Below are positions 34,600 through 44,473 of a DNA stretch of 64,000 nt, piece after piece. Numbering within the stretch: the first letter of the stretch is position 1; every line of letters begins with the position of its first letter. Origin of the DNA: Ascidiaceihabitans sp039975415 (GTDB lineage: Bacteria > Pseudomonadota > Alphaproteobacteria > Rhodobacterales > Rhodobacteraceae); the NCBI RefSeq assembly GCF_039975415.1, contig NZ_JBDWHD010000004.1; one strand, given 5' to 3'. The notes beneath the pieces were generated by a model, which saw only the letters and a program-made list of their open reading frames with translations, had not been told where the DNA came from and made no database searches. The position numbers and the translations under genes were made by a program.

Positions 34600-35898
34600 T
34601 TGGACCACAATTTGAAGAACACTGCAGTGCAAGACCGAAGGCGATACGATTTGTCGGGCGTCAAAATCATTGACAGTTTTTCGAATATGGAAGTGCGGCT
34701 GCGTATCGCGTTATTGACCCCGTTGGCGTTGCAATTGACGTGGTGGTTAAGTGCGCCTTTGTTTTCGTACATCATGGCAGCCTATCTGGTGGTGTTGTCG
34801 GTGTATTTCCGTCTCATTGCGCAAGCGCCTCGCAAAGTCGGCAAAGGGCATTTGGCTGGCCTGTTGATATTGTCGTTGATCACACACGCCATGTTTATCA
34901 GCTGCGCGGTTTTGCTGTGGTCCTTTGACGGACGTATCGCGCAGTCATTGGGTATGATGTTGTGGTTTGCGGCAATGCTAAATGCGATCTCCCCCAGAGC
35001 GGTGGAGAGCTATTTCTTGATCATGGATATTTGTGTGATTTTCCTGTCGGGGGTGTTCATGCTGATGATCGAATTTATGCGCGGCACCGACGGCGCGACG
35101 TTGACTGTATTCAGCGTTTCGTTTTTGGCGCTGTTTTTGTATTATATTCAATCTGTCAGCGGGATTGCCAGGTTTCGTGGGAAGCTGTTGCAGCTTCGTC
35201 GTGGCGAAAAAGAAGCCGACAGACAACGGGCAATTGGCCAGCTTGTGGGTGGGGTTGCCCATGATTTCAATAACTTGTTGACCGTTGTTATTGGCAATCT
35301 ACAACTACACGGCGAGATAACAGAGGTCGCGGAACGTGAAGAACTTCTGCGCGAAGCGGAAAGGGCCGCGCGGCGTGGAGCTGATTTGACAGGTCAACTT
35401 TTGGCGTTTTCCAGAAAATCGCAGCTGTTGCCCGAGCCTGCAAGCATCGATCAAATTGTGAAGGATGTGAAACCGCTTATTATGAGGCTATTGGGCGAAA
35501 AGCATACTTTGGAATTCCACATCTCTAAGGAAACCCCGTTGATTGATGTGGATTTGGCAAAACTGCAAGCGGTCTTGATGAACTTGATTTTGAACGCAAG
35601 GGACGCGATGGGCGATGGCGGCACGATAAAGTTCTACGCCGAACCCAGTTATGCGCTAAAAAACCGCACGCTCAGCATAAAAATCGCAGACAAGGGAACC
35701 GGGATTGAACCGAGTATTTTGCCACAGGTATTTGATCCCTACTTCACGACCAAACCGGTCGGTAAGGGATCCGGGCTTGGCTTGTCGATGGCCAAGGGCT
35801 TTGTCGAACAGTCCGGCGGGCAGCTTCATCTGACCTCAAAGGTCGGACGTGGAACGCAAGTGGTGTTGAATTTTCCTGCGTTTTTCCCCACGTCCTGA
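34600..35898 (+). CDS. Orphan membrane sensor histidine kinase (HDFNN-type)
   Basis: About 432 aa; the start codon is uncertain (TTG 34600, GTG 34627 or ATG 34687, none with a clear ribosome-binding site). About six transmembrane helices in the first 185 residues form an integral membrane sensor without a periplasmic domain. Then comes the HisKA-type H-box VGGVAHDFNNLLTVVIGNLQL and an ATPase with NLILNARDAM, DKGTGIEPS and the F/G2 boxes FDPYFTTKPVGKGSGLGLSM. No receiver domain and no response regulator gene nearby, so its partner is elsewhere. Confidence 0.82.
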   Translation: MDHNLKNTAVQDRRRYDLSGVKIIDSFSNMEVRLRIALLTPLALQLTWWLSAPLFSYIMAAYLVVLSVYFRLIAQAPRKVGKGHLAGLLILSLITHAMFISCAVLLWSFDGRIAQSLGMMLWFAAMLNAISPRAVESYFLIMDICVIFLSGVFMLMIEFMRGTDGATLTVFSVSFLALFLYYIQSVSGIARFRGKLLQLRRGEKEADRQRAIGQLVGGVAHDFNNLLTVVIGNLQLHGEITEVAEREELLREAERAARRGADLTGQLLAFSRKSQLLPEPASIDQIVKDVKPLIMRLLGEKHTLEFHISKETPLIDVDLAKLQAVLMNLILNARDAMGDGGTIKFYAEPSYALKNRTLSIKIADKGTGIEPSILPQVFDPYFTTKPVGKGSGLGLSMAKGFVEQSGGQLHLTSKVGRGTQVVLNFPAFFPTS

Positions 35899-35931
35899 CA
35901 TCTTGTAGAATAGGGGGGGAAAAGCTGGGCC

Positions 35932-36681
35932 TCAGCCGCGCTTTTCTTTGATCATTTCCATCATCTGGTCGTACGGCAGATAGCCACGCAGCATTTCATC
36001 ATGCACGACAAAGGTCGGCGTGCCGGTAATGCGCAATTTTTGGGCCAAAGCGCGTGTACGGGTGATTTCCTGCGTCACGTCTGCGCTGTCCATTTGGGCT
36101 TCGATCGCTGCGGTGTCCAAGCCCAAAGTTGTGCCTAAGCGGCGCAACATCGGCAACGATACGTCCCCGTTCACAGTCATCAATGCATCGTTCAGGGCTT
36201 TGTAGCTTTCGCCACCAGCAATCTGTTTTGTGGCCACCGCAAACCGCGATGCCAAAACCGACTGGTCCCCAAGGATTGGGAATTCTTTCACGATCAGACG
36301 AATGTTTCCGTCTGTTTCCAAAAGCTTGGCCACTTCGCCGTGGGCGCGTTTGCAATACCCGCAGCGATAATCCAGAAATTCAACCAATGTGATGTCGCCA
36401 TCGGGATTGCCGCCAACATAGGAAAACCCGTCGTTGAAAATCTCGTCGGCGTTGTCTGTGACCATGCTCAGGTCTGCTTGCACCTGCGCTTGCTGCTGGC
36501 GTTCTTCCAGTACATTGACCGCTTCCATAATCACTTCCGGGTTGTCCATCAAATAGGACCGAACCTCTTGTCGGAAAATGGAACGTTCTTCTGAGGACAT
36601 TTTGGTCAAATCAAGCGCCGCAGCAGGCATGGCAAAAAGCCCGGCAACGGCGGCTGCGGTCAAAGTATGGTGCAAGGACAT
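35932..36681 (-). CDS. DsbA-family thiol oxidoreductase (periplasmic)
   Basis: 249 aa from ATG 36681, with a signal peptide MSLHHTLTAAAVAGLFAMPAAA. A helical N-terminal region (EERSIFRQEVRSYLMDNPEVIMEAVNVLEERQQQAQ, as in Com1/DsbG-like proteins) precedes a thioredoxin fold with the redox pair C107/C110 in DYRCGYCKRAH, the cis-Pro region TGTPTFVVHDEMLRGYLPYDQM. It probably makes or shuffles disulfides in exported proteins. Four bases separate it from the M48 protease gene upstream. Confidence 0.88.
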   Translation of the reverse strand: MSLHHTLTAAAVAGLFAMPAAALDLTKMSSEERSIFRQEVRSYLMDNPEVIMEAVNVLEERQQQAQVQADLSMVTDNADEIFNDGFSYVGGNPDGDITLVEFLDYRCGYCKRAHGEVAKLLETDGNIRLIVKEFPILGDQSVLASRFAVATKQIAGGESYKALNDALMTVNGDVSLPMLRRLGTTLGLDTAAIEAQMDSADVTQEITRTRALAQKLRITGTPTFVVHDEMLRGYLPYDQMMEMIKEKRG

Positions 36682-36685
36682 TGGG

Positions 36686-38047
36686 TTATCTCCGTTTTTT
36701 TGCGGCGCGTTTGGTGGCAATCAACACATCTTGCGCCCGTTGCCAAGGGCCACTGCCTTGCGGCAATAGATCCGATGCGCGTTTGGCGTGAATACCAGCA
36801 TCTTTCAGTCGGCCCGTCAGGGCATAGCGTTCGGCTGTCACCAAAGCGGCCATGCCGGGTTGCTTTGATTTGGCATAAGCCACGGACAAATCGCGCAACA
36901 TGATGCCGTCCCGAAAATCGATTGATCTGGCCTTTTCCAAGGTTGTACGTGCGGCATTGATGTCGCCCCGCACCAGCAATGCGCGGCCATATCCCGACAA
37001 AATCAGCGCATCACGCGGGGCGAGACGTACGGCCTGTGCGTAAGCGTTTTGAGCCGCTGCAAATTGACGGGATTCCATCAAGATCTGCCCTTTGAGGTCA
37101 TACAAAAATGCATCTTTCGGCCGTTGTGCAATCGCTTGATTGATCGTTTTCACAGCTTTTTTGGTTTTGGAGGTCCGGTGGTACGCCACAGCCTGACGCA
37201 TCAGCTTCACATCCGCGTAACCGCTTTCACCCGCTCGGCGCAGTGTCCATTTCGGGGCGCGTTGAAAGGCGGTAAGTTTACCTTTGACCCGCGAAAACCA
37301 ATAGCTGGCATTCTGGTCTTTGGTTGTGGTTTTGTTGGCTGCAACATAGGCTTCCAAAGCACGAATACGGTCACGCGACAAAGGGTGGCTGCGCAGGTAC
37401 GGGTCCTGACGCGACGCGCTCAAGAGCTCCTTGCCCCGGAAGATATCCAAAGTGTCCAATAGCCCTTTGGGATTGACGCCAGCGCTGCGCATGTAGCGAA
37501 CGCCCGTTTGGTCTGCGGATGCTTCTTCGGCGCGCGTGTGGCTTAAAAAGGCGCGTTGTGCCGCACTTTGTGTCCCCAACGCGATGCCTGTGGCGGCTTC
37601 GGCCCCACCGGCGGCTGCAGCGACGGCGGCCAGTGCCAAACCCAAACCGGCAGCTGTGCGTGAGGCGCCCAAATTGGTGATGCGGCGTGTGATGTGCCCG
37701 TTTGTGATATGGGCCGCCTCATGCGCAATCACGCCTTGCAGCATTTCGGCGTTTGTCATTTTGTTGATAAGGCCCGAGTGGATGAAAATCGCACTGTTGT
37801 TCACGACAAATGCGTTCAACGTGGAATCGTTAACAATCAGGATTTTCACCCTATGCGGGCTTAGCCCCGCGGCTTGCAAAATAGGCGTTGCGATTTGCTT
37901 CAGGCCGTATTCGATGTCGGCATCGCGCAGCAGGCTTGTGGCGGATGCGGGAAGAACCGCCAGACACATCGCAAAAAACAAAGCCATTGTCCGGCCAATC
38001 AGGCGGGCAGGTGTTGACGGGTGTGCAAGGACGCTGTGAAAGGACAT
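36686..38047 (-). CDS. Periplasmic M48 metalloprotease with TPR repeats (BepA-like)
   Basis: 453 aa if started at ATG 38047 (433 from ATG 37987); neither has a clear ribosome-binding site. Signal-type hydrophobic segment MALFFAMCLAVLPASA, then an M48 domain with the zinc motif HEAAHITNGH (H109, E110, H113), and TPR repeats from about residue 290 to the end. The architecture matches BepA/YfgC, which degrades or matures stalled outer-membrane proteins such as LptD. Longer N-terminal frames overlap the divergent aminotransferase gene and are unlikely. Confidence 0.85.
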   Translation of the reverse strand: MSFHSVLAHPSTPARLIGRTMALFFAMCLAVLPASATSLLRDADIEYGLKQIATPILQAAGLSPHRVKILIVNDSTLNAFVVNNSAIFIHSGLINKMTNAEMLQGVIAHEAAHITNGHITRRITNLGASRTAAGLGLALAAVAAAAGGAEAATGIALGTQSAAQRAFLSHTRAEEASADQTGVRYMRSAGVNPKGLLDTLDIFRGKELLSASRQDPYLRSHPLSRDRIRALEAYVAANKTTTKDQNASYWFSRVKGKLTAFQRAPKWTLRRAGESGYADVKLMRQAVAYHRTSKTKKAVKTINQAIAQRPKDAFLYDLKGQILMESRQFAAAQNAYAQAVRLAPRDALILSGYGRALLVRGDINAARTTLEKARSIDFRDGIMLRDLSVAYAKSKQPGMAALVTAERYALTGRLKDAGIHAKRASDLLPQGSGPWQRAQDVLIATKRAAKKRR

Positions 38048-38069
38048 GGACACACTAGGAAGGAATATC

Positions 38070-39221
38070 ATGAGAGTTTCAACCCGCTCAAACGTCGATC
38101 CCTTTATTGTGATGGATGTTATGGAGGCTGCGCGGCGTGCAGAAGCGGAAGGCCGCCACATTATCCATATGGAAGTGGGCCAGCCCGGAACCGGTGCGCC
38201 CAAAGCTGCAACGCGCGCTTTGGCGCAGGCGATGGATGATGGACCTTTGGGATATACTGTGGCCCTCGGGCTGCCTGCGCTGCGCCAGCGGATTGCAAAG
38301 ATGTATGGCGATTGGCACGGTATTGATCTGGATCCAAACCGCGTGGTTGTCACGTCCGGCTCGTCGGGCGGCTTCATTCTGGCCTTCACATCACTGTTTG
38401 ACAGTGGCGACCGCGTCGGGATCGGGGCGCCAGGGTATCCCAGCTACCGCCAGATTTTACATGCGTTGGGGCTGATGCCGGTGGATTTGCAAACATCTTC
38501 TGCAAACCGCTTGCAACCCTCTGCAGGTGACTTTGCAAATAGTGATTTGCAGGGTTTGCTATTTGCAAGTCCCGCCAATCCAAGCGGCACAATGCTTGAT
38601 ACATCTGCGATGACAAAGCTGATTGAAGGTGCGCAAGCCCAAGGGGCCTCGGTGATTTCTGACGAAATTTACCACGGTATTGAATATGAAGCCAAAGCTG
38701 TAACGGCCTTGAGCATCACGGATGACTGTTACGTCATCAATTCTTTTTCCAAGTATTTCAGCATGACCGGCTGGCGCATCGGCTGGATGGTTGTGCCCGA
38801 AGATCACGTGCGTGTGGTAGAGCGGATTGCGCAAAACATGTTTATCTGTGCGCCGCATGCCAGTCAGGTCGCTGCATTGGCGGCGATGGATGCCACAGAT
38901 GAGCTTGAAGCGAACATGAACGTTTACCGAACCAACCGCGCCTTGATGTTAGATGGGCTGCCAAAGGCGGGATTTGCAAAATTCGCGCCGCCGGATGGCG
39001 CTTTTTATGTCTATGCGGATGTCTCTGATTTCACCAAAGACAGCCGCAGCTTTGCAGCCGACATCTTAAGCGAAGCGGGCGTTGCTGTCACACCGGGACT
39101 GGATTTTGACCCGGTGCGTGGTCATAAAACTTTACGGTTTTCATATGCACGTAGTTCTCAGGACATCACGGAAGGTTTGGCCAGATTGCAGGCGTTTATG
39201 GTCCGTCGGGGCTTCGCTTGA
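38070..39221 (+). CDS. PLP-dependent aminotransferase (class I/II fold)
   Basis: 383 aa from ATG 38070 (AGGAAGGA just upstream). Seen: HMEVGQPGTGAPKAA, GYTVALGLPALRQRIA, the substrate/PLP segments GSSGGFILAF, SPANPSGTML, DEIYHGIEY and the PLP lysine in INSFSKYFSMTGWRIGW. Belongs to the aspartate/aromatic aminotransferase superfamily; the amino donor and acceptor cannot be read from sequence. Only 22 bases separate its start from the divergent M48 gene. Confidence 0.9.
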   Translation: MRVSTRSNVDPFIVMDVMEAARRAEAEGRHIIHMEVGQPGTGAPKAATRALAQAMDDGPLGYTVALGLPALRQRIAKMYGDWHGIDLDPNRVVVTSGSSGGFILAFTSLFDSGDRVGIGAPGYPSYRQILHALGLMPVDLQTSSANRLQPSAGDFANSDLQGLLFASPANPSGTMLDTSAMTKLIEGAQAQGASVISDEIYHGIEYEAKAVTALSITDDCYVINSFSKYFSMTGWRIGWMVVPEDHVRVVERIAQNMFICAPHASQVAALAAMDATDELEANMNVYRTNRALMLDGLPKAGFAKFAPPDGAFYVYADVSDFTKDSRSFAADILSEAGVAVTPGLDFDPVRGHKTLRFSYARSSQDITEGLARLQAFMVRRGFA

Positions 39222-39271
39222 CGTGAAATCTGGCGTAAGATGCGCCAAAGGCCCAACAGAGGCAGAGCGGT

Positions 39272-40486
39272 ATGTGGAACTTTCTGAAGGCAACTTGCGT
39301 GTTTGCGATGCTGTGTGGTCCTGCGGCCGCGCAAAGCCTAAGTGCTGTGGCCCGTGTGGATGGCACCAAAAGTAGTATAGAAGACGGATGGTTCGGCAAA
39401 ACGCAACTGACTGTGCATCTCAGCCAAGGGGTGCCGTTTCGCGTGTTCCATCTGGCCGATCCGCCGCGTTTGGTTGTGGATTTCCAAGATGCCAATTGGG
39501 CCGGCGTTGAGCCGTCCGATATTCTAGAAGAACCCGGGCGGATCACGCAGGTGCGTTTTGGGCCATTCAAGCAGGGCTGGTCCCGTTTGGTGCTTGATCT
39601 GGCGGAACCGATGCTGCCCAGCGAGATTGGATTGCCTGTCGATGCGCAAACAGGGCAAGCTGTGTTGGGCATCGCGCTGAAAGTCGCGTCTGAACAGGAC
39701 TTTGCGGCCAAGGCCGGTGCACCAGCCGACGCACGCTGGGAAGCCAGCACAACAGAGCCGCAGATTGCAGCCAAAGCAGACGACCGTTTCGTGATTGTGA
39801 TTGATCCGGGGCATGGCGGCGTTGATCCGGGGGCGGTGCGCGATGGGATCAATGAAAAGGACCTGATGCTGACCATGGCGCGTGGCTTGGCGGAAACGCT
39901 GGCGCGGTCGGGGCAGGCGGATGTGTATTTGACCCGCAACGAAGATGTTTTTGTCTCTTTGCCCGCGCGCGTCGGGATGGCGCACCGTGCAAAAGCCGAC
40001 CTGTTCCTGTCGCTTCATGCAGACGCGCTTAGCCAAGGGCAAGCCCATGGGGCGACGGTTTATACGCTGGCAGATGAAGCGTCTGATGCTGCGTCGGCAC
40101 AGTTGGCCGCGCAACACAATCGCGCCGATATTATTGCCGGTGTTGATTTAAGCGGGGCCGATGATGCCGTGGCCGGGGTGCTGATTGATTTGGCGCGTCA
40201 GGAAACCAATCCGCGCAACGACGCTTTGGCCACGGCACTGTTGGACGGTATGGAAGCGGCGGGAAAACCACTTGCCAAAACTCGGCAGCGCCGCGCCGGG
40301 TTTTCGGTGTTGAAGTCCGCTGATATTCCTTCCGTTTTGCTTGAGGTCGGTTTCCTGTCCAGCCCCCGTGATCTGGCAAATTTGCGGGATCCTGTCTGGC
40401 GCGAGGGGATGATCAATGCATTGGCGCAATCGATCTTGGATTGGCGGGCGGATGATTTGGCGAAACGGGCGCTGATCCGCCAGTAA
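39272..40486 (+). CDS. N-acetylmuramoyl-L-alanine amidase (AmiC type)
   Basis: 404 aa. Signal peptide (MWNFLKATCVFAMLCGPAAA), an AMIN domain (about 25-135) for peptidoglycan or septal targeting, and a zinc Amidase_3 domain (about 170-390) with VIDPGHGGVDPGA (first His), GINEKDL (Glu), FLSLHADAL (His) and the catalytic Glu in SVLLEVGFLSS. Cleaves the lactyl-amide bond to split septal wall. Located next to a class A PBP gene. Confidence 0.93.
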   Translation: MWNFLKATCVFAMLCGPAAAQSLSAVARVDGTKSSIEDGWFGKTQLTVHLSQGVPFRVFHLADPPRLVVDFQDANWAGVEPSDILEEPGRITQVRFGPFKQGWSRLVLDLAEPMLPSEIGLPVDAQTGQAVLGIALKVASEQDFAAKAGAPADARWEASTTEPQIAAKADDRFVIVIDPGHGGVDPGAVRDGINEKDLMLTMARGLAETLARSGQADVYLTRNEDVFVSLPARVGMAHRAKADLFLSLHADALSQGQAHGATVYTLADEASDAASAQLAAQHNRADIIAGVDLSGADDAVAGVLIDLARQETNPRNDALATALLDGMEAAGKPLAKTRQRRAGFSVLKSADIPSVLLEVGFLSSPRDLANLRDPVWREGMINALAQSILDWRADDLAKRALIRQ

Positions 40487-40602
40487 AACATCGGCAAATG
40501 GGCGGGTTTTAGCCGTCTGAATACCACTTCGTGTTTTGACCAAAATCACGCGCTCCGGTATAGGTGGACCCCAGAGCAGAACCTCAGAGAGGCGCGGGCA
40601 CA

Positions 40603-43155
40603 ATGTTCCGATTTATTCTATCGTTTTTTGGCGGTATTTTCACAACGATTACAATGGGTTTGGGCATGTTGGCCCTAACCATTGGTGCGGTGTTCTGGAT
40701 GTATGGACGGGACTTGCCCAGCCACGAATCTCTGGCACAATATACACCGCCCACAATCAGCCGTATTTATTCGGGCCAGGGCCGCATCATTGATGAGTTC
40801 GCCAAGGAACGCCGCCTGTTTGCCCCTGCCGACACGATCCCGGACTTGATCAAACAGGCATTTGTGTCCGCCGAAGACAAGAATTTTTACACCCATGAAG
40901 GGTACGATTTGCGCGGCATCGCAGCCGCTGCAATTGACGCGATTAAATCCCGCGGTCGCGACGTGCGCGGGGCGTCTACGATCACCCAGCAGGTTATGAA
41001 AAACTTCTTGCTGTCTGGTGATCGTCAAGCACAGCGCAAGATCAAGGAAATCATTCTGGCCAGCCGTATCGAGGAAACGCTGGACAAAGAGCAGATTCTG
41101 GAACTTTACCTGAACGAGATTTTTCTGGGTCAAAACAGTTACGGCGTGGCAGCCGCCAGCCAGACATATTTCAACAAGAACCTCGGCCAATTGACCCCGC
41201 ATGAGGCGGCGACACTGGCCAGTCTGCCCAAAGCGCCATCCGACTACCATCCGGTGCGCCGCAAAGACCGCCTGACATCGCGTCGCAATTTTGTGCTCAA
41301 AGAGATGATGGAGAACGGCTATATTTCCGAAACCGTCTATGAAAGCGAACGGGCCCAACCTTTGCGTTCGGTGCAAAACGGCGACTTTGACAGCTTCAAA
41401 AAGGAACTGCCGCCGCGCGACTACTTCACCGATGAAATTCGCCGCCAACTGACCCGTGATTTTGGCGAAGGCGAATTTTTCACTGGTGGCCTGAGTGTTC
41501 GGGCCACCATCGACAACGAAATGCAGCCCATTGCCGCCAACGCCTTGCGCAAACAGCTTGAGCGTTTTGACCGGGGGCAGGGTGTTTGGCGTGGCACGGG
41601 AAAATCCATCGCAGAAGATGCATTGTCTGACGAAGCCGCATGGCGCGCTGCCCTGTCCGACGTCAAAGTGGCGCGTGACGTTGATCTGGAAAACCAGTGG
41701 TACCCTGCCGTGGTGCTTGAGGTGGGCAACAACGACGCCCGTATCGGCATCGAAGGCGTGGAAGAGGACGAAGACGGGCATTGGGTGCCTGCAAAAGACG
41801 TGCAATGGGCGCGCAAGCGACGCGAAGACGGCTCTTTGGCGAAGAAAGCCCGCGTGGCCGGTGACTTGCTGACAGTAGGTGATGTTGTTTTGGTGCGCCG
41901 CATGACGGCGGATGCTGACGGATCATTCATCCGCTGGACCCTGCGCCAAATTCCGCAAGTGCAGGGTGGTTTTGTCGCGATGGACGTGGACACGGGCCGT
42001 GTGATTTCCATGCAAGGCGGGTTCAGCTACCAACATTCGGTTTTTAACCGCGCGACGCAGGCCAAACGCCAGCCGGGTTCGTCTTTCAAACCGTTTGTCT
42101 ACGCGGCAGCGCTCGACAGCGGGTACACGCCCGCCACGATCGTGGTCGACGCGCCGATTGAAATCAACACGCCACAAGGGCTGTGGCGCCCCAAGAACGC
42201 CTCTAACAAGTTTTACGGGCCGACACCTTTGCGCACAGGGATTGAACAGTCACGAAACTTGATGACAATTCGTTTGGCGGAAGAAGTGGGCATGGACACC
42301 GTCGCAGCCTATGCCGAAAGCTTTGGTGTTTACGACCAGCTGGGACGGTTTCTTGCAAATGCTTTGGGATCTGAAGAAACCACGCTTTACCAAATGGTTG
42401 CGGCCTATGCGATGTTTGCCAATGGCGGCGAACGGGTGCGCCCGACTTTGGTGGACCGCGTTCAGGACCGCTATGGCAAAACTGTGTACCGTCACGATGA
42501 ACGCACCTGTGATGACTGCCGTATTGCCAGCCTTGATCCGGGGTTTGCACCGCAAATCCTGTCAGACCGCGAACGGGTTATGGACCCCATCACGGCCTAC
42601 CAATTGACGTCGATGATGCGCGGCGTTGTCGACCGCGGAACGGCGCGCAAAGCGGTAAAACTGCCAGTGCCCACAGCAGGCAAAACCGGCACAACCAACG
42701 ATTCCAAAGATGTGTGGTTTGTTGGGTTCACCAGCAACATCGTTGCAGGGTGCTACATCGGGTATGACCAACCGCGATCTATGGGACGCGGCGCATCGGG
42801 GGGCGGCATGTGCGGACCCGTCTTTCAGGAGTTTATGAAAGAAGCGACCAAGAAATATGGTGGCGGCCCGTTTGATGTCCCGCCTGGGGGACACTTTATC
42901 AACATCGACCGCTTCACCGGCGCACGTCTTGGGGATGGCGCGTCTGGCCCTAACGTGGTTGCGGAATACTTCCGTGACGGTGAAGAGCCGACCTTTGGTG
43001 TGTCCTTTGATGGTGGCTTTGCGATGGGCGGTGATCTGCCATTGGTGGAAGAAGTGCAGCGGACGTCCAAGCAGGTCACGACCTCGACAGGTAAGAAAGC
43101 CGTGGTGGGGGGAAAAGCCAGCTTCGGCACGCTCAGTTCCGGTGGATTGTATTAA
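40603..43155 (+). CDS. Class A penicillin-binding protein 1A (glycosyltransferase/transpeptidase)
   Basis: 850 aa from ATG 40603. An N-terminal membrane anchor (FILSFFGGIFTTITMGLGMLALTIGAVFWM), a GT51 domain with the catalytic-Glu motif VSAEDKNFYTHEGYDLRGI and the ASTITQQVMKNF segment, an ODD-type inserted domain (about 300-430, acidic), then a transpeptidase domain with the nucleophile in RQPGSSFKPFVY, the SRN motif in EQSRNLMTIRL and KTGTTND. Polymerises and cross-links peptidoglycan. Follows the amidase gene by 116 bp; the upstream part of the open frame (40564-40602) is probably not translated. Confidence 0.95.
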   Translation: MFRFILSFFGGIFTTITMGLGMLALTIGAVFWMYGRDLPSHESLAQYTPPTISRIYSGQGRIIDEFAKERRLFAPADTIPDLIKQAFVSAEDKNFYTHEGYDLRGIAAAAIDAIKSRGRDVRGASTITQQVMKNFLLSGDRQAQRKIKEIILASRIEETLDKEQILELYLNEIFLGQNSYGVAAASQTYFNKNLGQLTPHEAATLASLPKAPSDYHPVRRKDRLTSRRNFVLKEMMENGYISETVYESERAQPLRSVQNGDFDSFKKELPPRDYFTDEIRRQLTRDFGEGEFFTGGLSVRATIDNEMQPIAANALRKQLERFDRGQGVWRGTGKSIAEDALSDEAAWRAALSDVKVARDVDLENQWYPAVVLEVGNNDARIGIEGVEEDEDGHWVPAKDVQWARKRREDGSLAKKARVAGDLLTVGDVVLVRRMTADADGSFIRWTLRQIPQVQGGFVAMDVDTGRVISMQGGFSYQHSVFNRATQAKRQPGSSFKPFVYAAALDSGYTPATIVVDAPIEINTPQGLWRPKNASNKFYGPTPLRTGIEQSRNLMTIRLAEEVGMDTVAAYAESFGVYDQLGRFLANALGSEETTLYQMVAAYAMFANGGERVRPTLVDRVQDRYGKTVYRHDERTCDDCRIASLDPGFAPQILSDRERVMDPITAYQLTSMMRGVVDRGTARKAVKLPVPTAGKTGTTNDSKDVWFVGFTSNIVAGCYIGYDQPRSMGRGASGGGMCGPVFQEFMKEATKKYGGGPFDVPPGGHFINIDRFTGARLGDGASGPNVVAEYFRDGEEPTFGVSFDGGFAMGGDLPLVEEVQRTSKQVTTSTGKKAVVGGKASFGTLSSGGLY

Positions 43156-43244
43156 CAAGCGCCACCGCTTGCCCCGTCGCTTGCCCATGGGCGCACGGTG
43201 GTCTATCACGCGGGTCTAACTGTTGAACCTAAAGGTTAAATCCG

Positions 43245-44369
43245 ATGCGCGCAGAGCTTCAAAATACCGTAGCCGAGATTGAAAAATCCCTAGAGCTTTT
43301 GGGCCAACGGCTTGATGTGGAAACCGCGCCTTACCGCCTTGAAGAATTCAACGCGCGTGTCGAAAACCCCAATCTGTGGGATGATCCGGACGCCGCCCAA
43401 AAATTGATGCGAGACCGTCAGATGTTGGTGGATGCCATCGACACCTATGAAGGCATTAAAACCGATTTGGCCGACAACATCGAATTGATTGAGCTGGGCG
43501 AGATGGAAGAAGACGCCGAAGTCGTTACAGATGCAGAAGCGGCACTGACAGCTCTTGCAGTGATGGCGGCCCAAAAAGAGCTAGAGGCATTGCTGGACGG
43601 AGAAGCCGATGGCAATGACACATTCCTTGAAATCAATTCCGGGGCAGGCGGCACAGAATCCTGTGACTGGGCATCCATGTTGGCGCGTATGTATGTGCGA
43701 TGGGCCGAAAAGAAAGGCTATAAGGTTGAATTGCAGTCTGAAAGTGCCGGCGAAGAGGCGGGGATCAAATCCGCGACTTATAAAATCAGTGGAACAAACG
43801 CCTATGGCTGGATGAAATCGGAAAGCGGCGTCCATCGCTTGGTGCGTATCTCGCCGTTTGATTCCGCTGCGAAACGGCACACCTCTTTTACTTCGGTCGG
43901 GGTGTATCCTGTTGTGGACGACAACATCGAAATTGAGGTGAACCCGGCTGATATACGCATCGATACCTATCGGTCGTCAGGGGCGGGCGGACAGCACGTC
44001 AACACCACGGATTCCGCCGTGCGTATCACGCACGCGCCAACTGGCATTGTGGTGACCAGTTCCGAAAAATCGCAGCACCAGAACCGGGACATCGCGATGA
44101 AAGCGTTGAAGTCGCGTCTATACCAGATGGAGCTGGACCGCCGGAATGCTGCGGTGAACGAAATGCACGAGAACAAGGGTGATGCGGGCTGGGGCAACCA
44201 AATCCGGTCCTATGTTTTGCAGCCCTATCAGATGGTCAAAGATCTGCGCACGAACTTTGAGACCTCTGACACCAAAGGGGTGCTTGACGGTGATCTGGAC
44301 GGGTTGATGGGGGCCACTTTGGCGATGGACGTGTCAGGCAAAAGCCGCGCAGAAGCACAGGGCGACTGA
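43245..44369 (+). CDS. prfB: Peptide chain release factor 2
   Basis: 374 aa. Recognises UAA and UGA. Seen: the stop-codon tripeptide SPF in LVRISPFDSAAKRH and the GGQ motif in SSGAGGQHVNTTDSAVRITH, plus a coiled-coil start. The reading frame is continuous from ATG 43245: there is no in-frame UGA near codon 26, so the programmed +1 frameshift that autoregulates E. coli prfB is absent here. Confidence 0.97.
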   Translation: MRAELQNTVAEIEKSLELLGQRLDVETAPYRLEEFNARVENPNLWDDPDAAQKLMRDRQMLVDAIDTYEGIKTDLADNIELIELGEMEEDAEVVTDAEAALTALAVMAAQKELEALLDGEADGNDTFLEINSGAGGTESCDWASMLARMYVRWAEKKGYKVELQSESAGEEAGIKSATYKISGTNAYGWMKSESGVHRLVRISPFDSAAKRHTSFTSVGVYPVVDDNIEIEVNPADIRIDTYRSSGAGGQHVNTTDSAVRITHAPTGIVVTSSEKSQHQNRDIAMKALKSRLYQMELDRRNAAVNEMHENKGDAGWGNQIRSYVLQPYQMVKDLRTNFETSDTKGVLDGDLDGLMGATLAMDVSGKSRAEAQGD

Positions 44370-44388
44370 TCTCCAACCTTTGGGGGCC

Positions 44389-44407
44389 GACCGTGTTTGA
44401 CACGGTC
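44389..44407. other. Hairpin after prfB without T-run
   Basis: GACCGTGT-TTG-ACACGGTC: a perfect 8-bp stem with a 3-base loop, 20 bases after the prfB stop. There is no poly-T tail on either strand, so it is not a standard intrinsic terminator. It may protect the mRNA 3' end. Confidence 0.6.
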
Positions 44408-44473
44408 CAATTGTCTGGCGACAAAGGCTGCAATACCCTTGAACTGACCAAGGTTTTAGCGTTCCCTTAACGC

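Noticed and set aside
40675..41805. 376-codon - strand open frame opposite the PBP1A gene
   Set aside because: Lies wholly inside a gene with intact catalytic motifs; no signal of its own.
43245..43400. Programmed frameshift in prfB
   Set aside because: No in-frame TGA or CTTTGA slip site near codon 26; the frame is continuous.
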